64,000 nt of DNA from Actinomadura madurae (GTDB lineage Bacteria; Actinomycetota; Actinomycetes; Streptosporangiales; Streptosporangiaceae), in contig NZ_FOVH01000012.1 in the NCBI RefSeq assembly GCF_900115095.1, positions 159,306 to 223,305 of the forward strand, read 5' to 3'. Shown here one piece after another: positions 1 through 8,180 of the stretch. Below the pieces are notes generated by a model. The model was not told the origin of the DNA. It was given only the letters and a program-made list of their open reading frames with translations, and made no database searches. A program made the position numbers and the translations under genes. Position 1 is the first letter of the stretch, and each line of letters starts with the position of its first letter.

Positions 1-151
1 GGATTTCCGCCGCGAGGTCGGCGGCTGGGTGAGGAGCGGCGACGTCGTCGCCCTCGAGGATTTCGTGGACGGTCTCGAGTCGTGCCCCGCCGCGTTCAGC
101 GCGATGCTCGCGGGCCGCTATACGGGGAAAGTCGTGGTCAGGCTCTCGTGA
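1..151 (+). CDS. C-terminal end of a zinc-free medium-chain reductase (partial)
   Basis: Only the last 49 residues lie in the window, read from base 2 to the TGA at 149-151. The visible tail has the sequence ALEDFVDGLESCP followed by AGRYTGKVVVRLS. This arrangement (G-x-x-x-GK-V-V-V just before the stop) is the usual end of NADP-dependent medium-chain reductases of the quinone/alkenal reductase type, which reduce enones or quinones in the cytoplasm. The cofactor fold and catalytic part are outside the window, so the substrate cannot be judged. It converges on the GntR gene 10 bases downstream. Confidence 0.65.
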   Translation, partial: DFRREVGGWVRSGDVVALEDFVDGLESCPAAFSAMLAGRYTGKVVVRLS

Positions 152-161
152 GGTTCCTACG

Positions 162-893
162 TCAGTGTTGCCGGTCCGCGTATTCGAGCGTCCATTTCGA
201 GATGGCGTCGAGATGCCGGGCCATGACCGAGGTGGCTCGCTCCACGTCGCCGGAGATGAGGGCGTTGTAGATCGCCAGGTGCGCGCGATGGCTCGCGTGA
301 GCGTCCGCCGTGACCACCTCTTCGCTCGCCGGCTGGCGCCTGGCCTCGTTCACGAACTCGGACTGGAGTTCCATGAGGATCTCGGCGAACAATCCGATGG
401 CGGAGTTCCCGCTCAGGTCGGCCAGTTCGAGGTGGAAGCTGCGCAGGAAGCGGGTCGACCCCGACGCCTTGGTGACCTCGACCTCCGCGTCGAGGATCCG
501 GCGCAGCCTGTCGGCGACCTGCGGGTCGCGTGCCTGCTGCGCGACCATTCGGACGCAGCTCAACTCGAGCGCCCGGCGGGCTTCTACGACGGTCTGGACG
601 TCCGCACGGCGATAACGGAGGTACAGGGCCGCGGCACGGCGGACGGCGCGCGCAGGCGGAGCCTCCACGACCAGGCCACCGCCGGGGCCTCGCCTCATCC
701 GCGCGGTCCCGTGGTGCTCCAGCAGCCGCACCGCCTCCCGCAGGACCCCTCGGCTCACGCCGAACTGCTCGATGAGGGAGGCTTCGGAGCCGATGATCTC
801 GCCGATCGGCCAGCCCGCGTCGACGATGCGCTGTTCGATCTGCTCCGCGATCTGCTCGGCGAGCTTGACCCCGTCTCCGTTGTCCCCGGCCAT
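162..893 (-). CDS. FadR-like GntR regulator with FCD domain
   Basis: A 243-residue DNA-binding regulator. Residues about 10-75 form the winged helix-turn-helix, with the recognition helix in FGVSRGVLREAVRLLE, followed by the glycine-rich wing RRGPGGGLVV. The remainder is an all-helical FCD ligand domain, with the histidine-bearing helix before LADLSGNSAI and the terminal helix ending ARHLDAISKW. FCD regulators usually bind a carboxylate or acyl-CoA and repress an adjacent catabolic unit. It is transcribed leftward; the 93-base gap upstream carries the short palindrome TGCTAAAGCA. Length is normal. Its target is unknown; the neighbouring NTF2-like gene and itself are the obvious candidates. 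Confidence 0.9.
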   Translation of the reverse strand: MAGDNGDGVKLAEQIAEQIEQRIVDAGWPIGEIIGSEASLIEQFGVSRGVLREAVRLLEHHGTARMRRGPGGGLVVEAPPARAVRRAAALYLRYRRADVQTVVEARRALELSCVRMVAQQARDPQVADRLRRILDAEVEVTKASGSTRFLRSFHLELADLSGNSAIGLFAEILMELQSEFVNEARRQPASEEVVTADAHASHRAHLAIYNALISGDVERATSVMARHLDAISKWTLEYADRQH

Positions 894-952
894 GCGATTC
901 CGTCCTGTCGCAGCACTGAGTCGTGAGCCCCTCTCGATTAGGGGATCCTCTG

Positions 953-962
953 TGCTAAAGCA
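953..962. promoter_or_regulatory. Short palindrome upstream of the GntR gene
   Basis: TGCT-AA-AGCA lies 60 bases upstream of the GntR start in an AT-rich patch (GCTAAAGCATTAGTTCATTG). It is a plausible autoregulatory operator, but the arms are only four bases. Confidence 0.3.
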
Positions 963-986
963 TTAGTTCATTGTAAGAGGAACGGG

Positions 987-1382
987 TCACCCGGGCCGGT
1001 TCACGCGCTCGGTGATTCGCCAGCCGTTCTCGGTGCGACGGAGCTTGTCGCGGTATGTGGAGAACATTTTGATCTGTGGCGTGGCGTTGGTCGACGTGAC
1101 GAACATGAAGTAGGAGACGGCTTCGGCCTGGTCGTGGTCGATGGTCACCGAGACCGGCATCGTGACGTGCCGGTTGTGCGATCCGGCGCCGGTCAGTCCC
1201 GAGTCCCGGCGGCCCTGCGACGCGGCGATGATCGCCTCGAGCCCGGTTTGCGTCGTGCCCCCGGCCGACCAGGTGGCGTCCCGGGTGTAGACGCGGTCGT
1301 AATCGGTGAGCTCTCCCTCATCGGCGAGAAAGGCGGCGAGCAGGAGCACCGCGCGGATCTCGGCGTCGTCGTCCGAGGGCAT
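987..1382 (-). CDS. NTF2-like (SnoaL-type) small protein
   Basis: A 131-residue protein with the cone-shaped NTF2/SnoaL pattern. An N-terminal helix (AEIRAVLLLAAFLADEGE) is followed by a short acidic loop, DYDRVYTRDATW, then NRHVTMPVSVTID and a final strand, GWRITERVNRPG. Members act as small hydratases, isomerases or dehydratases (for example ketosteroid isomerase or scytalone dehydratase) or simply bind ligands. The ATG at 1382 is preceded by GGGAG. The leader contains CAGTAC, related to the 7-mer seen elsewhere in the window. A catalytic role in the pathway is inference; no residue set proves isomerase activity. Confidence 0.75.
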   Translation of the reverse strand: MPSDDDAEIRAVLLLAAFLADEGELTDYDRVYTRDATWSAGGTTQTGLEAIIAASQGRRDSGLTGAGSHNRHVTMPVSVTIDHDQAEAVSYFMFVTSTNATPQIKMFSTYRDKLRRTENGWRITERVNRPG

Positions 1383-1493
1383 CGTGGGGGCTCCCTGTTG
1401 CGTGCGAGTGGCGCGACTGACGGAACTATATCAGTACTCTCTATGTGTCACGGCGGTCGCAAAGGAGGCTGGAGGCGCTCCGGGCCGGCGTAC

Positions 1494-2402
1494 TCAGGAC
1501 GACGGGCGGATCAGTGCTTCCTGCGTGACCGACGCGACGAGCTCGCCGTCGTGGTCGAAGACGAGGCCGCGGCAGAGGGCGCGACCGTTGCCCGCCCAGG
1601 GGCTTTCCTGCTCGTAGAGCAGCCATTCGTCGGCGCGGAAGGCGCGGTGGAACCAGACGGCATGATCCAGGCTGGCGAACACCAGCCCGGGGCCGCCGAC
1701 GAAACGGGCGTGCGGAGCCAGCGCGACGCTGAGCAGCAGGACATCCGAGGCGAACGCGGTGGCGCCGAGGTGCACGAGCGGATCCGCCGGAAGCTCTTCC
1801 GGGGTGCGGAACCAGAAGCGCTGCCGTGGCTCGGAGGATTCGCCGCGGACGGCGGCCACCCGGCGCAGGGGGCCGTCGAAACGAAGGTCGAGCGGCACGG
1901 CCTTCGTCAACCCCCGGAACCACGCGAGGTCGTCCTCTCCCGCAGCGGCCATCGTCTCGTGTCCAGGCGGGAGCGTGTCCGGGTCGCGGCCGTGCGCGCG
2001 TGGTGTCTGATGCGACCAGCCGTCCTCACGGTCGTGGAACGAGGCGGTGAGGACGAAGATCTCCTTGCCCGCCTGCCGCGCCGTGACTCGCCTGGCCGAG
2101 AAGGCGCTGCCGTCCCGGATGCGGTCGACGTGGTAGTCGAGTGGCAGCGTGGCGTCCCCGCCGAGCAGGAAGTGGGCGTGCAAGGAGTGGGGCGGCCGGC
2201 GTTCGCCGACGGTGCGGCCCGCCGCGACGAGCGCCTGCCCGAGCAGTTGCCCGCCGAAGACGCGTCGTGCGCCCGCACCACGGGCGCCGGCCCGGAACAC
2301 GTCCGGGCCGGCAGCCTGCAAGGTCAGCAGCGTGGTGACGTCGGGTGCCGCGCCCTCCGGCCGCACCCGGTCCGCCGCGGGCGGAACCGCAGGGTGGTTC
2401 AT
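1494..2402 (-). CDS. Acyl-CoA thioesterase II (TesB-like, double hotdog)
   Basis: A 302-residue protein of normal TesB length. The first hotdog carries RRVFGGQLLGQALVAAGRTV and the substrate-channel segment PPHSLHAHFLLGGD. The second hotdog carries LASLDHAVWFHRAFRADEWL and ends with the WAGNGRALCRGLVFD segment followed by ASVTQEALIR. TesB enzymes hydrolyse medium or long acyl-CoAs to the free acid and CoA in the cytosol, using an Asp-Gln-Thr/Ser site. The long frame extends further upstream, but MNHPAV at 2402 is the only start that avoids overlapping the DUF35 gene. It ends a leftward run that begins with the Ltp/DUF35 pair. Confidence 0.88.
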   Translation of the reverse strand: MNHPAVPPAADRVRPEGAAPDVTTLLTLQAAGPDVFRAGARGAGARRVFGGQLLGQALVAAGRTVGERRPPHSLHAHFLLGGDATLPLDYHVDRIRDGSAFSARRVTARQAGKEIFVLTASFHDREDGWSHQTPRAHGRDPDTLPPGHETMAAAGEDDLAWFRGLTKAVPLDLRFDGPLRRVAAVRGESSEPRQRFWFRTPEELPADPLVHLGATAFASDVLLLSVALAPHARFVGGPGLVFASLDHAVWFHRAFRADEWLLYEQESPWAGNGRALCRGLVFDHDGELVASVTQEALIRPSS

Positions 2403-2416
2403 TTCCGCGAGGTTCC

Positions 2417-2848
2417 TCAGCCCAGTGGGCGAAAGAGCGGGATCTTCCAGCCGTCGGAGATGGGGGAGAAGAACACCTCGACCCGGTCGCCGATGGCCAC
2501 CTCCCCGGGATCGGCCCCGACGATGTTCGAGACGAGCCGGGCGCCGGGGGCGTCCGGCAGGTCGAGCACGGCGGCGATCATCGTGATGTCGGGGATGCCG
2601 GGAAACCCGTGCAGCACCGAGAAGCTGAACACCTCGGCGACGCCGGAGAGCTCCGTCCACTCGACCTCGCGGGACTGGCACTGCGGGCAGAACGGTGTGG
2701 GCGGCAGGCGGAAGTGGCCGCACTCACCGCATTTCGGAGCGACGAGCCGGTCCTCTTTCGCGGCCTGCCAGAACGGTTCGGTGTAGCCGTCGGTGGTGAT
2801 GCTGACCTTGTCGGCGGGGAGGGCGGCGGAGGTCACGGGCGCGCTCAT
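2417..2848 (-). CDS. DUF35 zinc-ribbon/OB-fold protein, partner of the Ltp-type protein
   Basis: A 143-residue protein with an N-terminal helix containing TEPFW, a rubredoxin-like zinc ribbon with Cys40, Cys43, Cys54 and Cys57, then an OB fold (VAEVFSFSVLHGFPGIPD to the C-terminus). DUF35 proteins bind CoA thioesters and pair with SCP2-thiolase-like proteins; in steroid side-chain degradation the DUF35 part of ChsH2 forms a complex with the aldolase Ltp2. Its ATG overlaps the upstream gene stop (ATGA), implying translational coupling and a stoichiometric complex. A close paralogue of the pair lies at 53.1-54.7 kb. Confidence 0.9.
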   Translation of the reverse strand: MSAPVTSAALPADKVSITTDGYTEPFWQAAKEDRLVAPKCGECGHFRLPPTPFCPQCQSREVEWTELSGVAEVFSFSVLHGFPGIPDITMIAAVLDLPDAPGARLVSNIVGADPGEVAIGDRVEVFFSPISDGWKIPLFRPLG

Positions 2849-4032
2849 GTGGCCTTCCCGAGGATCAGGCCCGAGACGGGCAGGTGGGCGGGGCCGCCGG
2901 TGACGAGCGCGAGCTCGGCGCCGGCGACCTGGTTGATCGCGGTGCCGCGCATCTGCTCGACACCTTCCTTGATGTGGGTCATGCCGATGATGTAGGCCTC
3001 CGACAGCTGCCCGCCGTGCGTGTTGACCGGGAGGGAACCGCCCTTGTACCGCAGCGCGCCGGACTCGACGAACGGGCCGCCTTCGCCCTTCTTGCAGAAG
3101 CCGTAGTCCTCCAACTGCATGAGGACCATCGGGGAGAAGTGGTCGTAGATCAGGGCCACGTCGATGTCGTCCGGGGTCACGCCCGCGCGGCCGAACAGGT
3201 GCCTGGCCACCGGCGCGTGCCCGGAGGAGGCGAAATCCTCCCGCGGCATCCCGTACCAGCCGAAGGCGCGGCCCCAGTCGCGGTGCCCGCCGTGCGCGGC
3301 GGCGACGACCGGCACCGGCTTCTGCCTGAGATCCTTGGCGCGCTGCGCCGACGTGGTGATCACCGCGACGGCGCCCTCGGTTTCGAGGCAGAAGTCCAGC
3401 AGGCACAATGGGTCCGCGATCATCCGGGCGGCGAAGTAGTCGTCCTTGGTGAGCGGGTCCTTCATGATCGCCTTCGGCCGCGTCGCCGCGTTGAGCCGCT
3501 GGGAGATCGCGATCTCGGCGAACGCTTCGCGGCGGGTGCCGTAGTCGTGCATGTGCCGCCGCGTGAGGACCGACATCATGTGCCCGGGACCGGACAGGCC
3601 CGACGGCTGCACGAAGGAGCCGAGCGGGTTCGGCGGCTTGATCGCCATGACCTGGCCGAGCCGGGCCTTGGCCTGCTGCAGGGCCATCACCGTCACGACG
3701 ACGTCGGCATCCCCGGCGACGATCGCCGCGCGGGCCAGTCCGATCGAGCCCGCGGCGCCGCCACCGCCGGCGGTGAGGCTCGCGGTGAACGTCACCTCGG
3801 GGATGCCGAGGGTCTCCATGAACTCGGCGGTGTCCATCGCCTGGCCGTAGCCCCCGCCGGCGCCGGAGTAGTAGGCGAACCCGTCGATGTCGGTGACCGG
3901 CAGCCCGGCGTCCTCGCACGCGGCGAGGATGGCGCTGCCGGCGAGCTCGGTGATCGTGCGGGGCTGCGACTGACCGCGGCGGTAGTACTCGGTGGCGCCC
4001 ACGCCGACGATCGCGACGTCCCCGGCCGTCAT
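2845..4032 (-). CDS. SCP2-thiolase-like protein (Ltp-type, probable retro-aldolase)
   Basis: A 395-residue thiolase-fold protein opening with AIVGVGATEYYRRG. In true thiolases the first catalytic Cys sits in a CaSG context; here the equivalent stretch (about residue 88) reads SLTAGGGGAAGS, so the nucleophilic Cys is absent. Late motifs GGPFVESGALRY and PVNTHGGQLSEAYI are typical of the Ltp subgroup. Loss of Cys plus a coupled DUF35 partner fits the Ltp2 type, which splits a beta-hydroxyacyl-CoA by retro-aldol reaction. A GTG at 4086 would add 18 low-complexity residues; I chose the ATG at 4032 because it begins right before the conserved strand and gives the same length as the paralogue at 53112. 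Confidence 0.85.
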   Translation of the reverse strand: MTAGDVAIVGVGATEYYRRGQSQPRTITELAGSAILAACEDAGLPVTDIDGFAYYSGAGGGYGQAMDTAEFMETLGIPEVTFTASLTAGGGGAAGSIGLARAAIVAGDADVVVTVMALQQAKARLGQVMAIKPPNPLGSFVQPSGLSGPGHMMSVLTRRHMHDYGTRREAFAEIAISQRLNAATRPKAIMKDPLTKDDYFAARMIADPLCLLDFCLETEGAVAVITTSAQRAKDLRQKPVPVVAAAHGGHRDWGRAFGWYGMPREDFASSGHAPVARHLFGRAGVTPDDIDVALIYDHFSPMVLMQLEDYGFCKKGEGGPFVESGALRYKGGSLPVNTHGGQLSEAYIIGMTHIKEGVEQMRGTAINQVAGAELALVTGGPAHLPVSGLILGKAT

Positions 4033-4160
4033 GATCGGCCGCCGGGGTGGTGGGCGGTGTGCTGTAGCGTCATTCGTCGCCTCCACAGTGTTCTGCCGGA
4101 TCCGGGTGCTCCCGGACCGGCTGTCCGGTCAGGACGGTCCGGCGCTGCCGCCGGCGACCG

Positions 4161-5153
4161 TCACGCGATCGCGTCGCGCAGGAAAGGGGCGTCCTCGAGG
4201 GCACGCAGGGTGTCGTTGAGGTGGGTGCAGGTCGAGGTTCCCGTGAAGGTGCGCCGGACGTGGCCGCGCAAACCCGCCAGCGGCAATCCCGCGAGACGGC
4301 CGGCGCTCGCCACGGCGGCCGGGCACTCGACCCAGGGCAGTGCCCGCGGGGTCGCCTCGCAGGAACGGATCCTGTCGCCGTCGAACTCGACGTCCACCGT
4401 GTACTCGTGGATCACGGTCTCCCGCCCGTCCGCACCCATGTAGGAGTCGCGGAACAGAACGTCCACTCCGGACTCCGTCACGTCCATGCGGCGGTGCCTG
4501 CGCATCCCGTGTGCGGGCAGCGGCGGCAGCTCGTGCCACGCCCAGGGGTCCGAGGTGGCCAGGGGAAGGGCTTCCGGTCCCGTGACGAGGGGGCCCCGTC
4601 CGGTGGCGTCGAAGCTGTTCATGATGGTTCCCCCGTCGGCGAATCCCGCGCACATGTCGCGCCCGAAGTCCGGGCGGCCGATGAGCTCCTGCGGTCCGTC
4701 CGGGTCGCTTGACCGCCCCGCCATGTAGGCGTGGCCGGACACCAGCGTCGTGACCGGGACGTCGTCCATGAGCTGGTGCAGCAGGCTTGGCAGGTCCGGA
4801 TCGGCCGCGAGCACCCGTGCGCGGAATCCCGAACCGACACCCTCGCCGGTCAGGGACCGCAACGACGGGCGGGGTGGGGCGGTGGTCAGCTCCTGCAAGA
4901 TCCAGCCGCCGGTGAAGTCGACCTGTGCGGTGTACGCCGCGCGGGCGAGCTCCACCGGAGTGCCGTCGGCGCCGGTGCGAAGGTCACGCCCGGAGCCGAC
5001 GAGCAGGAGCGGTCCCTCGACTCCGTCCGGCCGCAGCATGTCCGTGGTGACCGTACGGCGCACGGAGCGCGGTGCGCGCTCCGGCGTGCCGCTGGTCGGT
5101 TCGTGGATGCCGTGGCGTGGGTGAAGCGGGCCAAGGAAAGCCGTTGTCCCCAC
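4161..5153 (-). CDS. DUF2889 family protein
   Basis: A 330-residue protein with the DUF2889 signature in its C-terminal half. The signature comprises ELPPLPAHGMRRHRRMDV, then DVLFRDSYMGADGRETV, HEYTVDVEFD, and near the end STCTHLNDTLRALED (Cys309, His311, Asn313, Asp314). The N-terminal 170 residues contain a second beta-rich part (LLLVGSGRDLRTGADGTPV) with related layout. Molecular function is not known. The family recurs beside acyl-CoA ligases and Ltp-type genes, so a role in the same pathway is inferred. The start is GTG at 5153. A 17-base perfect palindrome lies 27 bases upstream, suggesting this gene has its own tightly controlled promoter. Confidence 0.8.
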   Translation of the reverse strand: MGTTAFLGPLHPRHGIHEPTSGTPERAPRSVRRTVTTDMLRPDGVEGPLLLVGSGRDLRTGADGTPVELARAAYTAQVDFTGGWILQELTTAPPRPSLRSLTGEGVGSGFRARVLAADPDLPSLLHQLMDDVPVTTLVSGHAYMAGRSSDPDGPQELIGRPDFGRDMCAGFADGGTIMNSFDATGRGPLVTGPEALPLATSDPWAWHELPPLPAHGMRRHRRMDVTESGVDVLFRDSYMGADGRETVIHEYTVDVEFDGDRIRSCEATPRALPWVECPAAVASAGRLAGLPLAGLRGHVRRTFTGTSTCTHLNDTLRALEDAPFLRDAIA

Positions 5154-5179
5154 AGTGCTTCATCTCCCGGGCGTGCCGA

Positions 5180-5196
5180 TGAAAATGTCATTTTCA
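5180..5196. promoter_or_regulatory. Perfect palindrome TGAAAATG-T-CATTTTCA, probable operator
   Basis: Eight-base arms around a single T, AT-rich in a GC-rich setting, centred 35 bases upstream of the DUF2889 start. The position would cover the promoter core of a leftward transcript, as expected for a repressor site. The cognate regulator is not identified. Confidence 0.6.
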
Positions 5197-5328
5197 GTAG
5201 ATCGCCCGGGTGGTCCGGTTGTCAATGTGCTGATCACAACAGGCGTGCCGGCGTGGCGGCCTGTCGCGGTCGCGTCAGCCTGGGCCGCCGGTGTGGCGCC
5301 GTGCCGGCGCAAAGCCGCCGGCTGACCG

Positions 5329-6867
5329 TCACCGCCGGGCGAAGAACTCACGGGACGGGCGTCCTGCGACGTCCTCGCGGACCCGGCGCCGCAGGAGCTT
5401 CCCCGTCGGAAGGCGGGGCAGCTCGCGGGTGAAGGTGATCTCGCGCGGGCATTTGAACCCCGCCAGCTGCTCCCGGCAGTGGGCGAACAGTTCGTCGGCG
5501 AGCGCGCGGCCGGCGTGCGCGGTGGGATCCGGCTGCACCACGGCCAGCACACGCTGTCCCATCTCCTCGTCCGGAGCGCCGATCACCGCTGCGTCGAAGA
5601 CGTTCTTGTTGCGGCACAACGTGTCCTCGATCTCCTGCGGGTAGATGTTCACGCCGCCGGAGAGGATGAGGTCGACCCGGCGGTCGGACAGGTAGAGATA
5701 GCCGTTCGCGTCGAGATGGCCGACGTCGCCGAGGGTGCTCCAGCCGCGGTCGTTGAACGCGCCCGCCGTCTTCTCGGGATCGTTGTGGTAGCGGAACCGG
5801 GCGGTGCCCTCGAACCAGATGGTGCCGATCTCGCCGGGTGGGAGCTCGTTCCCGTCGTCGTCCAGCACGTGCGCGGTCCCATAGCTCGCCCGCCCCACGG
5901 AGCCGGGGTGGGCGAGCCACTCCTCGCTGCCGATGGTGAAGAAACCGTTGCCCTCGCTGCCCGCGTAGAACTCGTGCACGATCGGGCCGAGCCAGTCGAT
6001 CATGCCGCGCTTGACCTCCGGCGGGCACGGCGCGGCCGCGTGCACGACGACCCGCAGGCTGCCGAGGTCGAACCGCCGCCGGTCGGCCGCGGGCAGCCGG
6101 AGCAGCCGCCGCATCATCGTCGGGACGAACTGCACGTGCGTGACGCGGTGGCGCTCGATCAGCTCAAGGGTCTCGAGCGCGTCGAAGCGCTCCATGGCGA
6201 CCGCGGTGCCACCGGCGCGCTGCGTCGCCATGGACCAGGCGAGCGGCGCGGCGTGGTAGAGCGGCCCGGGGCAGAGGTAGACCATGTCGGCACCGAAGCC
6301 GAACCCCTCGCGCATCAGGCCGTCGAACGTGCCCGGGGTGCCGACCGGAACGCGGACGGCCTCGCGGGCGATTCCTTTGGGATGTCCGGTCGTCCCCGAC
6401 GAATAGAACATCGAGAACCCTTCCCAGGCTTGGGGAAGGCCCTCCGGTGCACCGGTGACGGGAGGTGGCTCGGCGTCGATCTCCAGCAGCGTCACCGAAG
6501 GCACGTCCCGGGCGATGCGCCGGGCGAGGCCGGCGTGGGCCCGCGACGCGACCAGCACGGCCGCGTCGCAGTCCGCGACGATGTACGCGGCCTCTTCAGG
6601 CGTCAGGTGCCAGTTGACCGGCGTGTAGTACAGGCCGGTGCGCTGTGCCGCCCACGCGAAAGGGAACAGCTGGGGCTCGTTGCCGAACAGCAGCGCGATG
6701 TGGTCGCCGAAGCGGAGGCCCTGCGCGGCCAGGAGCGCGGCGGCCCGGTCCGTCTGCGCGCGCAGCCGCCCGTACGAGAGGGCGCCGCCGCCCCCCATGA
6801 CGAGCGCGGGTTTGCCGACGGGTGCGGCCGCACCGAGCGTCGCGGCCGCATGGTCGGTGCCGGTCAT
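5329..6867 (-). CDS. AMP-forming acyl-CoA ligase (ligase 1)
   Basis: A 512-residue member of the ANL superfamily that activates a carboxylic acid with ATP and joins it to CoA. The P-loop-like motif FYSSGTTGHPKGI is at residues 154-166. FYAGSEGNGFFT is the A5-type adenine-binding region, DRRVDLILSGGVNIYPQEIE the hinge/A8 region, and LPTGKLLRR near the end supplies the C-terminal catalytic Lys. Length is normal and no membrane segment is visible. The ATG at 6867 follows an AT-rich leader containing AACTAGTT. Acid specificity cannot be read from sequence. It may feed the Ltp/DUF35 and thioesterase genes immediately downstream. Confidence 0.92.
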   Translation of the reverse strand: MTGTDHAAATLGAAAPVGKPALVMGGGGALSYGRLRAQTDRAAALLAAQGLRFGDHIALLFGNEPQLFPFAWAAQRTGLYYTPVNWHLTPEEAAYIVADCDAAVLVASRAHAGLARRIARDVPSVTLLEIDAEPPPVTGAPEGLPQAWEGFSMFYSSGTTGHPKGIAREAVRVPVGTPGTFDGLMREGFGFGADMVYLCPGPLYHAAPLAWSMATQRAGGTAVAMERFDALETLELIERHRVTHVQFVPTMMRRLLRLPAADRRRFDLGSLRVVVHAAAPCPPEVKRGMIDWLGPIVHEFYAGSEGNGFFTIGSEEWLAHPGSVGRASYGTAHVLDDDGNELPPGEIGTIWFEGTARFRYHNDPEKTAGAFNDRGWSTLGDVGHLDANGYLYLSDRRVDLILSGGVNIYPQEIEDTLCRNKNVFDAAVIGAPDEEMGQRVLAVVQPDPTAHAGRALADELFAHCREQLAGFKCPREITFTRELPRLPTGKLLRRRVREDVAGRPSREFFARR

Positions 6868-6898
6868 GTGAAGCTCACCTCGATCCGGACAAACATCT

Positions 6899-6906
6899 AA
6901 CTAGTT
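6899..6906. promoter_or_regulatory. AACTAGTT palindrome upstream of ligase 1
   Basis: An eight-base self-complementary site in the AT-rich stretch 32 bases upstream of the ligase start (context CTAACTAGTTTACAG). Candidate operator only. Confidence 0.3.
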
Positions 6907-7141
6907 TACAGATTTAGCCTTATTGAACAACCGTCGAGCCGACCAGGTCCGGGGTGACGAAGTGGGCACGGTCGTCGAATGCGCCGTGCACGACATCGGG
7001 CCGGTCGACCTCGTCGATCAGCAGGACAACGTCCTCGTCGGCGCGGATCGCATCGACCAGCGGTCAGGTGAGCAGGTACTGCTCACCGAAGACATCGTCC
7101 CGCGCCGAATCCCAGCCGCCCACCCGGCTCGCCTGGATGAG

Positions 7142-7990
7142 TCAGGCGCCATCCGTCATCGCGTCGACGATCGTCTTGTCCTGGTGCATCCGGGCCACGC
7201 GCTCCTCCAGCAGGAACATCTGATCGCGCCAGAAGGTCGCCGCGTCGTCGGCCCTGCCCGCCGCGACGAGGCGCATGGCCTTCGTCACGGCCTTCCGCGT
7301 CGCCAGGTCGTTCTCGGTGGTGGTGCCGGTCATCGCATCCAGCAGCTCGTGCCGGATGACCTCCGTGAGCGTGCTGTGGAGCAGCTGAAGCGTCTTGTTG
7401 CCCGCGAGCTCGAACAGCAGCCGGAAGAAGTCGAGCCACGCCTCGGCGCGCCGCCGGGGAGCCTTGGCGAGGGCCACCTGGTCGAAAGCCGCCAGGAGCC
7501 GGTCCGCCGCGGCGGCCCGGTCCTCACGCTGGGCGATGAGACGCAGGGCGACAGGCTCGATCAGCGCCCGCGCCTGGAACACGTCGCTCAGCAGGACGCC
7601 GTCGACCTGCATGAGGAGCCCGAGGTAGCGGGAGGCCACGGTGACGTTCGGCCGCGTCACCCGGGCGCCGCCCCGGGGACCGCGCCGGACGGCGATCAGC
7701 TGCTCGGACTCCAGGATCCGGAAGGCTTCGCGCAGTGAAGGCCGCGAGACTCCGAACCGCGCCATCAGCTCGGCCTCGCTGGGCAGGGCGGCGCCCTCGG
7801 GTATCTCGCGATGGACGATCTGCGAGCGGATGGTCCGCGCGATCACCTCGGCCGTCTTGGGGACGCGGACGCGATCGACGTCCACGGAACGCGGGCCCTT
7901 CGGCGTCTGCGGCAGGTCCTGCGGCTCGACGGCGGGCTCCATACCCGCGGCTCCCCTCGGCTCGGCGCGCTTGAAAGTTAAATGATACAC
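7142..7990 (-). CDS. FadR-like GntR regulator with FCD domain
   Basis: A 282-residue regulator. An N-terminal tail of about 40 residues precedes the winged helix (LPSEAELMARFGVSRPSLRE, then ILESEQLIAVRRGPRGGARV), and a C-terminal helical FCD domain follows (ALIEPVALRLIAQ, LFELAGNKTLQLL, MFLLEERVARMH). The GTG at 7990 is chosen because AGGAGG sits 7 bases before it. It is divergent from an SDR gene, with a palindrome in between. The GntR protein at 49.0 kb shares the HTH phrase FRILESEQ and the RRG-x-RGGA wing, so the two are paralogues and may recognise similar sites. Confidence 0.92.
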   Translation of the reverse strand: MYHLTFKRAEPRGAAGMEPAVEPQDLPQTPKGPRSVDVDRVRVPKTAEVIARTIRSQIVHREIPEGAALPSEAELMARFGVSRPSLREAFRILESEQLIAVRRGPRGGARVTRPNVTVASRYLGLLMQVDGVLLSDVFQARALIEPVALRLIAQREDRAAAADRLLAAFDQVALAKAPRRRAEAWLDFFRLLFELAGNKTLQLLHSTLTEVIRHELLDAMTGTTTENDLATRKAVTKAMRLVAAGRADDAATFWRDQMFLLEERVARMHQDKTIVDAMTDGA

Positions 7991-8074
7991 CTCAAAGCCT
8001 CCTCTCGGCGCGCGCGGACGGAACCACCGAGCTCGATGTCAAGGGACCATCGGTATCCCGAAGCTATCCGTTGT

Positions 8075-8091
8075 ATTATCTATATGATAAT
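8075..8091. promoter_or_regulatory. Inverted repeat ATTATC-N5-GATAAT between divergent GntR and SDR genes
   Basis: Perfect six-base arms separated by TATAT, 84 bases upstream of the GntR start and 89 bases upstream of the SDR start. Its size and position suit a GntR/FCD dimer site controlling both genes. GATAAT could alternatively serve as a -10 element. Confidence 0.5.
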
Positions 8092-8180
8092 TTCATTCGT
8101 CGGAGCACCCGGCTCGATGTGCCGCGATCGATCCGGCCTTCGCTGTGGGCGATGCATCGCGCGCAAAGGAGTACCAGTCG

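Noticed and set aside
4033..4086. GTG start at 4086 for the first Ltp-type gene
   Set aside because: Adds 18 Pro/Arg/Ala residues with no ribosome site; ATG 4032 gives the same 395-residue length as the second copy.
2884..4443. Long open frame (519 codons) on the plus strand opposite the Ltp-type gene
   Set aside because: It is antisense to two well-recognised genes, has a Gly/Arg/Asp/His-rich composition typical of GC-rich shadow frames, and no motif.
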